A model generated the notes under the pieces. The model made no database searches. It saw only the letters and a list, made by a program, of their open reading frames with translations, and was not told the DNA's origin. Positions 27,301-39,300 of a stretch of 64,000 bases of DNA are shown here, in pieces. The stretch is from assembly GCA_037179385.1 (NCBI GenBank), contig CM074180.1:29183455-29247454 (forward strand), given 5' to 3'. Numbering within the stretch: the stretch's first letter is position 1; each line of letters opens with the position of its first letter. The DNA is from Holothuria scabra. Its lineage: Eukaryota; Echinodermata; Holothuroidea; Aspidochirotida; Holothuriidae. The translations under genes and the position numbers were made by a program.

Positions 27301-30300
27301 GATTCCATGGATTTCACCATGCTGAAGTGTTTGAATTTCACAATTGCATTCTCAGTTTACAATAACATTCGTTATTACTGTTCTCAAATAGCCTTGCGCA
27401 AAATTTCTCGGAACGTGGACTCAACATCAAGCCTCCCCCAACCTGTTACAGATTATGAAGAACATGGAGGTAGTCTTTTGTTCATGCACTTCATGATTGG
27501 TCAAAGGGTAGCATGTGACATTATTTGAATCATGAACACATCATATATCAGCACTCAATTCATAAGTCTATGAGGGATGATATGTACCTCCTATCACCCT
27601 GTCTATACCATTTATACCTGAGAGTTTTGTGGAATTGGAACTCCCAAATTTTTCATTTCTTGAATACCTATTACATTGGAGAGAAAATTAAGGATTGTCT
27701 CTCAGTCCTTGTGTGGTGGATATTATATTTCCTGGTTTGGTTTCTATTTTTCGTCTGGTTTGCGTTGTCAATGATCTGGTCTAATTGGACAAAATTTTTT
27801 AAGTTTTTCACATAGTTGTCTGTAAATGTCCCATGGCTTATTTTTTTTTGTCTTGTGTGTGTGTGCATAAAAATTGTTCTGTTTGCAACATGGCTAGGTG
27901 TGGCTTTCTTGCTTGCTTTGCAGGTTGGCAAGGTTTTGACAACTTTTGAGATTTATGTTATACGTATAGTTTATATCACACTCACACCTTTATAATCCAG
28001 TCCTACGCACAATATTCATGATGTATACAAATATATTTCTCCTTGTTATTTAAAGTGGCAGTGGTGTTGGGTTATTTTGGTAATATATCTAAAAACTTTA
28101 ATACAGAGAGTGCTTGCTTGTCCAGTCCTGGTTATGAGGACATTAACAGTATTAGCTTGTAACCTCCAAGACTGGGGTACTTTTATGAAGGAATGGTAAT
28201 TGTTATTTTTTGGGCAATGCCTGTTAGTATTATATCATGCCTTCTCATATCATCTGCCCTATTTACAAAGTGAGTCAGCCTGTAATGTACTTCGTAGATA
28301 CAGAACCAATATTTCTTGTCAGAGTGCATTACTACTTTGGTAAGTTTAGCCTGTAAACTTCTTTAATGTATAATTTTTTAATGATATTAGGATATTTGCC
28401 AGGCAGAATCTAGGAGATAGATTAGCCGGCTCATAAATGTGTGTTTTATACATTTACAAACTCATTACATCACAAGACCATCATCAGCCAATGGTTCTTG
28501 CTCCAGGTTAAAATAAAACGAATGAGATTGTGTAATTGCAGTTTACGGCAAGATGTGATAGGATATTGAACATAAATGCACTTTTGTCATGAAGGATTTA
28601 ATTTTGCACATTCTATATCTTGGTCAAGATTGTTACAGTTAAAACTACTTCAAAGCTTGGTGTTATGTGTCTAGGATGTAGCATGTAGTCATATTATGAT
28701 AACGGTATGCTTATTGCATCTGCAGGGGAACTATGCTAGCTTGTATCGAATGATGACTAGAAAAATGTAGCATTAATACAGCTAAAAATTAACAGAACCA
28801 TAGATTTTTGTGCTGTGTGATAGTATGATATGCAGCTTAAAAAAGCAGACCAATTTCTATGCCGAGATAAGCTGGGATATGGGAATTTATATTTTGGGTT
28901 TCATTGTGGGATATTTGTATTACATAGTCAACTGAATCTCACTTGATCTGGAAGGACATTATTCGGACTTAAAGGGTAAGTGCCATCCCCCCAACTTTAA
29001 GTAGTGAAGTAGACTGTCCTGTTTCATGATTGGCTCTTGAGAGTCATGTGACATTTTTTTTTCTTCAAGTGTGAAATTTAGTTTAAATAACTGTTTGGTT
29101 TACCTTAAAGAAAAAAAAAAAAGAAAAGAAGTTTAGAGTGACTGCTCTTGACCTTTAATGAAGTAATTACTACTCCAATAAATTTAAGGTCAAATACAAG
29201 TCACTGTCACTGGTAAATATCATGTATTGCTGTAGACTGTGATCATATAGAGTCTCAGGATTATGAATAAATGATCCCAGCGTTTTGAAAATTTCAAGAA
29301 AGTTGAAAAAATAAGTTGCCAAATGAGGAAAAATTGAGGGAATCGTGAAGGTTCAAAGGAGACACTGGTCTGTCTATTTTTTGGTTTCGATGATAAGAGA
29401 AACCTATGCAATCATGATGGCTTGCGTGTGTATGTATGTGTGTGTGTGTGTGTGTTGGTGACGCTTTGCTTGTTAGCACAATATCTCAAGATAGGAATGT
29501 CTGAAAGTTTTCAAACTTGGTACATGGATGCGCCATATTAAGAGGAAGAACCCTATTGTTTTTGGTGGAGGTCAAAGGTCATCTGGGGTCACCGGGGGTC
29601 AATTTCTGAAAACTTTGTTAGCACGATAGCTCAAGTTAGGAAACTTAGATAGATTTCATATTTGGTATCTGGATGCAATATGGTCAGAAGATGGTCTCTA
29701 TTGTTTTTGATGGAGGTCAAAGGTCATCTGGGGTCACCAGGGGTCAAAGGCTGAAAATCTTGTTAGCACAATATCTCAAGAAAGGAAACTTGGATAGATT
29801 TCATATTTGGTATGTGGATGCGTTATGGTCGGAAGATGGTCTCTATTATTTTTGATAGAGGTCAAAGGTCATCTGGGGTCACCAGGGGTCAAAGACTGAA
29901 AATCTTGTTAGCATATCTCAAGATAGGAAGCTTGGATAGATTTCAAGTTTGGTATGTGGATGCGTTATGGTCGGAAGATGGTCCCTATTGTTTTTTATGG
30001 AGGTCAAAGGTCATCTGGGGTCACCAGGTGTCAAAGGCTGAAAATATTGTTAGCACGATATCTCAAGATAGGAAGGTTGGATAGATTTCATATTTGGTAT
30101 GTGGATGCGTTATGGTCAGAAGATGATCCCTATTATTTTTGATGGAGGTCAAAGGTCATCTGGGGTCACCAGGGGTCAAAGACTGAAAATCTTGTTAGCA
30201 TGATATCGCAAGATAGGAAGCTTGGATAGATTTCATGTGTGGTATGTGGATGCGTTGTGGTCAGAAGATGGTCTCTACTGTTTTTGATGGAGGTCAAAGG

Positions 30301-33300
30301 TCATCTGAGGTCACAGGGGGTCAAAGGCTGAAAATATTGTTAGCAGGATTTCGCAAGGTAGGAAAGTTGGATAGATTTCATATATTTGGTATGTGGACAC
30401 GTTATTGTCAGAAGATGGTCCCAATTTTTTTAGAGGAGGTCAAAGGTCATCTGATGATGGGATTATTTGAAATGGAACATTTGTGTATCATCGAAACCTC
30501 AATGCAGTTTTGCATTCTGGTTTAACATGTCCAAAGAGCATCTAGGCAGGCAGTCTACTTTGTGTCTCTTCTTACCTACCAATTGATTTGCAAACGCGTT
30601 GAATGTCGAGAAGACAAAGAGAGAATGACACGATGGTGGGTGTCTCCCAGGATAGGACAGGGGCACTCTCGTTGCAAAGAAGTCTTTGTCTATGGTATTG
30701 CAGGCAGTAAGGGAAATACATATGTAAATTCCTAGGAGGTAAGGATAGGAATCAAGGAGAACCCCTATCCATGTAAGTTTTGGGGAATCTTAAAAATCAT
30801 GAAAAACTGTCCTGGTAGTTTGGAAATAAGAGAAAAGGTTGTGCACTGTTTTCATATTATACTCGCAACCCCCTGTTTAAATATATACTGCTTCACTTTT
30901 AACTGATATGCTTTGAGTTTAGTTGCTGTTATGAGTTAATGCTTCAAAGAAGCTTCTATAAGACAAATGCATAGAGTAAAACAGCTTCATATGAATACTT
31001 AAGGCTTTAATTGTTGGTTTATTCAGGATTATAGTGTGTGGTTAGGAGTATATACCCAAGTAATCTGTTAGAAATATACAATTTTCTCTTGTCAGTTCCA
31101 ACTGCTCTTCATATTATATCCAGAATCTCACAAATGGAAAAGCATATTTTGGTTTGAGAAAATAATTCCAGTGCATTTTTTTACTCCTGAAGAATGATTA
31201 ATTCTAGTGCTTTGGGAAAAGTTAACGATAAATTCCATGTTATCAGAATTTTTTTTACCATTATTCAGATAGGTTTTTTATTTGTTGCATGTGGTGGTTT
31301 CTTTGTTAGGCTAGCATTTAGTCCACAGATTGGTGACCTGTGGAGAGTTTCATGTAAAAGAAGTGCAGACGCAAGCTGGTAAAAAGCAAATTCTTGGCCA
31401 GAATTTGCTGTAGGATCATTCTGATTTATACGTGATCTTCTCCTCTTGGAGGTATTTCTATTAAAAAAAAAAAAAAAAATTCTGTTCAGTACAAGAAATC
31501 ATGAGACAAACAGTAGTCTCCCTTCTGTAAATATTTTACACATTTAATGGTTTTGTGACATTTCTTTACCTTGTAGCTGCGAAGCAAAAGGCTTCCACTG
31601 TGTCTCTTCAGTCAGCTAATAGCAGTGATATTGTACCTGGAAACCAAACTAGTTCACCAGAAGGTAGGGAATCCCCTTACTATACAATTCCATGCTGTCA
31701 GTCAGCTTCATTATAGCACTCTTTTGCCATCTGGGTACATTTCTCTGACCATAACCATAGACATCATGGTCAACAGCAGTGGATAGCCAGCACTATCTTT
31801 CATATTAACTCTGTAACAAATGATCTATCAAATCAAGAGAAGCTTGCCCTCAATCATCTAGTAAATGACAGTTTATAGAGTCACATACTTCTGTCAACAT
31901 TTTCAGAGCTGGTTCAAGTTTCCTGAACTAATTGTTATGGGAAGGAGGGGGGAGGCTAATTTGGGCAAGACAGGGAGGAATATTTGAAAAGTTGTGACAC
32001 TGAAATTCATTCGATATTAGCTTGCTTTCCACTAAAATTTTTTAACCTCTAGAAAGGTAAAACTGATTTTTATTGCAACAAACCTTCGAAGATGACATTG
32101 CTTGAGATAAAAGGACCAAGATCTACTTTTTGTTACTAAGGAAATATGTTTAATAGTCCCATGACTCAGATGAAAAGAAGATTGAGTGGTTTTGCTTGAT
32201 TTGGTTTTCTTTACAAACTAGTGTGAATATGATAATTTAAAAAATATTAACCAGTCCTAAAGCTGTGTGTTTAGTTTGAACTTAACATGTTCTTTAAAAG
32301 GTTCTGGAAGCTAACATCTTGGTGGTACACTTTAACAAAACTCATTGGTGACACTATTGTTCATTACAGTTTCATTCCATACTGGAGTAGGTTGCTTTTA
32401 TTGCTGAAAGTAAAAAGCAAAGATAACATGCTCATCATTGTGTAAGTCATTGATTTGGGAGATTCATTTGACATAGTGCTTCAGCCTTTATGCAACTTTT
32501 GTTGAAGGTTAAACTAAACTTTCATCACATTACCAAGCATTATTTGTATGGAGACTTGAGTACTATGGTACATTCCTTGCAAAGCATTTTTTGTCCCAAC
32601 AGTCTGATTTTATTGAAAATTGTGGAAATCATTTTGCTTAGAAGTGAAAAATGGTATTGCAGAAGTCATTAGTAAAGTATGGTATGCAAAATACATTGGA
32701 GTAAGAGGTAATTTACTTCCAAGAGATAAGAAACAATTTACTTAAGAAAGAACAGCCAGGACTGCCTATCACTGAAAAAGTTTGAGAAGGGTGCTAAATA
32801 TCAGATGTAACAAAAATCATTTTTTTCTTTATTCAGTTATCAAAACCAATAACAGTTGATGCTGAAGCACTTAAAATGCACCCATAAACATTTTAAGGGA
32901 AAATTTTTGTTTCAGCATTGTTAAGTTAGTATATGAAAATCAATTCAAATTAGTGTTCTGGTGTCAGCCCATCATACTAACATTGGAAATATATCATGCA
33001 AATAGGAAATGTACGTCAACTTTTCTAGTGGAATAGGGAAAACAAGCCAGTGAAGCACAAATGGAGAAAAGGCCTCGGCCAGCTCGACTTAAACCAAGTG
33101 GACCAAAATATTCAATCTAACCTATCCTAACCTCAACTTTTCTTACATTAGCTCATTGCTTTCATATCAGTATCACATCTGTCAAATAATCTGTTTCTGC
33201 TTGCAATAAGAATAAAAAAAGAAATATCTTGGTTAACAAGCAATTTGATGATAGAGCTGAAAACCTGCTAAGGATCAAGGAACTTCTTTTCTGTCATTGC

Positions 33301-36300
33301 TTAGTTTTACCTTGTATATTCCTTCAACTGATGATCCAATCAGCATTAAGTATGATAAGACCAGGCTCATCACCCAAACTGCAGGAGAGCTTTAATTACA
33401 TTACATTAGTACAGTTGAGTCACTACTGAAGGAGGTTATCCCTAGCTTAAATAGGGTTACAAACAGTCAAAGACTTCATTGAAAAGCTTCCTTTTAATCT
33501 CACTTGGTTGTACGCTTGGAATAATTTATCAACTTTCCTTTGATTAATTCAGTTGCCTGATTTTGGAAATGTTTGGAAGGTGTAAGGATCTAGTTTTCAG
33601 ATGATACTTCATACTGTGTGGATGGTGGGGGTGAGAGGTTAGGGGTACCAAAGTCTTTCCTTTAGAAAAAGGATGTAATTGACTTAAAACTGAAGGAAAA
33701 CACAAATTTCACTTTGGTGGGAAATGTGGAGAGTTGGAAGGGACAAAGTTGGCCATTACACACAAAGAACTGAAAACCCATGTAAATACTTATGTGCAAA
33801 AAGTATTGTGGAATCCAAGTCACAGTTGAGCCCTTAAAAATGAGTATAAATGATGGATAATGACCCCCAAAGGGATTCACCACCCCACCCTCCCCCAGAC
33901 ACCCTTCAAACTTAATACTTAGGATACAGCAGTCTTAGTTCTGATGGTTCTTACCACTAACACAAGCTTTTCTTAATTGTGTTTTTTATGCCCTCAGGCA
34001 CAGATCCATACATTCCAAAAAGGGAGGGCTGAGGCCTTTAAAGCCCCCCCCCCCTTCCCTGGATCTGCACCTGAGTGGCCTTAAACTCATACATATCTTA
34101 CATGACATTCTGGTGGTTTGACAACATGAACAGTTAGAGACATTGTCTTGCTTTCTCTTGGACTTACGAATTCTATTGTAGAGGAACTGTGGGTGAATAC
34201 ATTGACCTTGGAATGCTCATTTCTCAAGGACGACTCATTCCTGACCATATTCTGTGTTTTTATTACTCTCATGACCAATTTTTATGCTTACAGCTTATAA
34301 ATTTTCCTTGGTGCATTTAATATCACAGATTACAAGTGTACTATGTAAAAACAACTACCATGGAATTGTTTATAATTCACCATCCAGGAAAAGTTACTAA
34401 TATATTATCAATATTTCAGCTCACATGTTCTCTGCATGTAATTGATAATGGTATACTAACATTTTTCATTCATATTCAAACCTGGAGTTTCTCCATTTTC
34501 TAATATTTTTCTCACTTTTGCATGTCATTGCATGTGGTATCATTGTGACAACGTAATACAACCTTCCTTGCATGATAACATCTTCTCTGGCAGTGTTTTA
34601 CCAAGAAGCTTCATGTCTGCTAACTCCGTGAATGTTTTCAAGATTGAATTGATTTCAGCTGGGTGTAAGCTTCATTACTTCTCTTTAAAATATTTTTGTA
34701 ATATGGTCTGCTTATAGTTTTGCAAATTTCTTAATGTGGTTTGTAAAAGGTTTTTCCGATATTGCAAAATCGTGTAATGACTCGTAAATGGGTGGGCATC
34801 ACTCAACTAAAAGGAATCATTTCCTGATAATAGTTATCCTGCATTAATAAATTGTTTGAAGATTATTTCCTAGAATTTTTTGTTTTAAAAATAGCTTTTC
34901 TTTTCATATTGAAGCAAAGATATTATCACAAGTAGATATTAAGGGAAGGAAAAAAACAAATGATTTAAACCCCAGAAATGTAGCTGAAATAGAACAATTT
35001 TAAGAAATATGAAATAGTTTTTACAGATTTCAAGGAAGTGGCATCTTTTTATTTGAATTTTGTATTCTGCTCTAAACACTTTCTATTTGCATGCAAAAAA
35101 AATAAATCTTTCTTTGAAAGATCTCTCTTCTTGCATGCACAGATTGTTTTTTCTTTTTTTAAACTGCTTGCTGTTAAACATTGTGACATTTTTCACAATA
35201 ATAAAAAAATAAGTCTGCTTTCAGCTCAGATGGGTAAGTCTTCCTCAACTTAAAATGTTCTTAATTTTTGGCTTAAACATTGGGAATACTAGCTATGTTG
35301 TTTTATATACAAAATCTTAATGTTCATGTTTTCACATCATTTACTGAAAAGTGATGTAACATCCCAGTTTTGACATGCAAGTGACTTTTCACAAAATGTA
35401 TTCAAATGATTTGGAAAACAAGCTTAGTTGTTCTTTCATATGTCTGTAACCTTACTACGAGTCTTTTAAGGAATTTAGCATTTCCATCATTTTCAGAGAA
35501 ATATCCCAACTCAACCCCCCTTTTTACCCCTCTAGAATGTTAAAAACCTTGAAAAGTATGGATTAAAAAGTTCATACTATTCCCTGTTTGTGTTATATTG
35601 TCAGTGGAAATAAATAGCAATGATATGCAGCAACTGTAAATTGTACTCTCAGCTGTTGAAACTGAATCATTAAAGATGGACACAAGGGATTAAGGGGATT
35701 AAGGAGGTAATGCTCATCACATGATCAAAAAAAGTCAAAGAACAAATTTCATGGTATTTCTTAGTACCTCCTGCATCTGCTCAAAAGTCATGGTAATTTG
35801 TCATCCATATTTTATGCATACTTTAACACTGATTATTTTAATATTTACTTAAATTTATTCTCACTTGTATAGAAGAGACCACTAAGGGTACTTAGGGTTA
35901 CATGAGGCTTGTTGTGATGCGGTCTTGTAAATTTGCTTCTCAGATCAAAACACAGCTGACAACATGTTAACATGGTTGACAACATATGTTGTCAGTGTTG
36001 GTACTGAAATGATAGTATCACATTGCAGAAAGAATGTCTTATTTGAGAAGAGACGTTCTAGTTTGCTTTTCATTTTATAGTGGCCAAGCTGTCCTCTATA
36101 GACTCAGAAAGGCCTGAAGCAAATGGCGACCGAAAGGCACCGGAGCCCCTGGAGGAGGAGGAGAGTGATTCTGATGATGAGAATGACCAAGGAGAAACAA
36201 AGAAGGAACAGGTATGAGAGACAGTTTTGTGGTTTTGAATGAAAAGATAGAAAAACGTGGGTGTATTTATGTAGATGAGCATCTGGAAGGGGTGGGGCCT

Positions 36301-39300
36301 CTCACCTGAGCTCAATTCAATAGCTTGTTTCCTAGACCAACTGAAGCATCACTAGTTAGTGACCTGTTTTCTTCTTCCTTTCTCTTCTGTATTGGGTTAT
36401 TTAAAGGAGTTTTTACCTTAAAGGAGTTTTTTTTTGATAGACAGCTTGGCAAACATTTTTCCTTTTGTTAATTAATCTAATTGTTTTTTTTTTTGTTTAC
36501 TGTTGCATTTAGCAGAAAACTGATTGTCCATTGGGATTTCTGGTTTTTCATAAATGCCAGATATATCAAAATCTTTCCTTAGTCACTCTAAATGTAGAAG
36601 AGAATAATTATGTGGGGATTTCACCTGGAATTTATTGAAAATCGCAGATTAACATCTTGATTGTCTTCATTCTTCATTTTCGAATGCCTGAAAATTACAT
36701 TTGACACTCTCAAAATTTGTGGTTGTCAACAGGACAATCTTATAGACAGGTTTTTTTTAAAAGTTGGTATCCCTGCAGATATTCTTGCCGTCCAGTCTCA
36801 AACACCCAGATGCATGTTAAAATCCCTCACTGTGTGAGAGAGTATGTTATAATCCTTGTTCCATTTCTCTAAATGGTAGTAACAGCATTTTACTGATATT
36901 AAATAGTGACACTGTGAGTAAAGAAGTATTACACCATGCTCATTAATCCATATTCATTTTTTTTCCCACTAGGGTACAGCAGGCCAAGAAGCTGAAGCAG
37001 GGGCTGAGATGTCTGCTCTAGTCAATTACCTTCAACCTGTACATTTCCATTCCTTTGAATATGCAGAAAGTATGTCTAAAAAGGTTTTCATGGATTTTGT
37101 TAGAGGAGAGGGGGTTGGGGGAAGTAGCAGTCCATATGACGTTTATCTCATTTTTCATTTCTCATAATTTCATTGAAAGTATGATAATGCAGAAATGTAA
37201 CTGATGTGTAAAAAAAAAAATCAAATTCTTGTGCTTTATTTTCTTGATCCCCCTTCCCCATTTATGTTTTATTCATTCTCTTTATTGTACAATGTAGTTT
37301 ACAGTTTTACAACAATTGCTTCCTTTGTGGTATGGATTCTTACACTTCTGTAAAAATTATCTTTGGCAGAGAACAACAAGAGCTTTGAAATAACATCCTT
37401 TGTAGAAACCTCTGCTATGAACAAGGTCAAGGAGAAGCCGACAGAATTTGTTCAGTATCCTTACTAATATTTTATTTGGTTTAATGTCAGCACCTCATAT
37501 TATCCAAAACATATAGCTCAAATGAATTAAAAGTATGAGACTGTGAAGTGTGTTTCCTTTATGTGATAGGGAGTCAGGGAAAAAGCTGTTGTCAGTCTTA
37601 CTGTTTGATGAAATTTAGTTAGTTATATAGAGTTTTACAGCCCAGTTTCCAACCTATTGGTTCATGTCTAGCCAACCACTGCCTTTCTTCCAGTTGTGGC
37701 TCACTGGCTTGTTTTCCCCACTCCATTGCTGATGCAGAGCATCACACACAATGGCACTAGGTTCTATTTTTGATGAAATTTGGTATACTGTGCTGCAGCT
37801 AGATAAGTTTCATATATATTTTAAGTTACACTGCACCTTTGCCAGTTCTAGGTAAACACTTAAGGTAAAGAGTAATCTGTCTTAGGTTAGGAATAACATT
37901 TTATGGTAGCATTCAAATTAAAAGGCTTTTCTTTTCTTTTGTTTGAAATTCAGTGTTGAACCTTTCTTTTGATGTACATTGAATAATGCAATACTAATTA
38001 CTATAAAGGCATGGGGTTTCTAATTGTCTTAAGTCGTTATTTTTAAACACGGATGATGCAGACTTGAAGATTTGGTTTGATTTCTTGGCCTTTTGGCTAA
38101 AATCATGAGTGCCATCTATTCTTTCTTTTTAGCCTGTCGAGAGATGGAGCCAATCATTAAAAACCCACAGCATTTAAGTATGTTGGTGAGGAGAGAGTCA
38201 TACTTTAGTCTTACTGTCTCTTGAGAAAGTCTCTCCTCAAAAGGAAAAAAGAGGGACCTTAAACGTATTTTGAAGCTACAGCTGTCTCTTATTACTTTCT
38301 TCATATTTCTCTTCAAAGTATCATTCATGATATTTTAGGATTTCAGTATTGCATATGCAGTGTTTTCCAAGCAGTTATTCCTTGTAAATTTCCCAATTGA
38401 GGAGAAAAATATAGTCACATGATGCTTTGGAGCCAATCATGAAACAGGACAGTCTACTGCACTTCTTCAAATTGGATTGACTTTGTCTCTCCTTTGGAAA
38501 AAGTGATATTCATTCCAGAGGAACTTTCGGTTTCTCTCTGGGACCATTGGCTATAGACGAATGCAGACAGTTAAGTGATGGTTTGATTTCATTCTGCCAT
38601 ATCTGGGGTCTATCAGCTCTTAATCTTTCAAATTCTTTGTGTACCTCTATCATGGATGAATTTTTTTTTATTCCTTCAATTTCACTGAATATGAGGGTTT
38701 GAAATTCATACAGACAATAAATGAAGACGATTTAGGGCTGATGGACCACACTAATGGCTGCCCACAGTCACTTAAAACAAGTGCTGATCGGATTCAACTG
38801 TTGAGCTGAGAGGTTGTTGGAAAAGTATGTGTTAAGACAGAATTTTAACATTCAAAAACGCTATGTTGTTGTCCTTAACTAGCATCTACAGGTACAACAA
38901 AAGACAGTTATCCAGAATTTACCCCCGTGGAACTAGAGTGGATTCCAGCAACTATATGCCTCAGGTAAAGCTGAAAGAAAAATAATCAGAAAATTGTACA
39001 ACTATGATTTAGAGAAGCCATGTCAAGAAGATTAGAATTTCAGAATATTTCTATATTAGGAGAGGATTCAGGACTTTGAAGGCAACCAGAGCAGGATGGG
39101 GCATTTAGGATCATCAGTAACTTTACTTATATGCTCATTTCATTTCACTTCAACAACTTGTTGCACATACCACAGTCATAGGGCATCGTTTTGTCTATTT
39201 CGCTCTCACTAGCTCCTATTTACCTATGTATGTGTATGAATGAAATGAGTTAGTGGCAGACTTCCACATTTTTTGCACCAAAGTACATCAAAGGATCTGA

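Larger units (their letters stand above)
27470..31576 (+). other. Intron between linker cassettes 6 and 7
   Basis: A 4.1 kb intron with a satellite-bearing mobile element at 29383-30523. Near 27585-27615 is a short phrase (CCTCCTATCACCCTG...CCATTTATACC) that recurs near 60470 and, inverted, near 59140-59170. No other exon was accepted. Confidence 0.8.

Noticed and set aside
28319..28335. 17-nt candidate exon before gtaagt
   Set aside because: Would start in phase 1 and end in phase 0, breaking the frame with all neighbouring exons.
29673..30525. Overlapping plus-strand frames with repeated [21 protein letters not shown] peptides
   Set aside because: They result from the satellite units of element A; the same happens in elements B and D. 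No conserved protein or codon constraint is visible.
34420..34437. 18-nt phase 1-1 microexon (CTCACATGTTCTCTGCAT)
   Set aside because: The donor T|gtaatt is poor and no homology supports it.
34561..34668. Candidate linker cassette after CTCTGGCAG
   Set aside because: The phase-1 frame hits a TGA within the segment.
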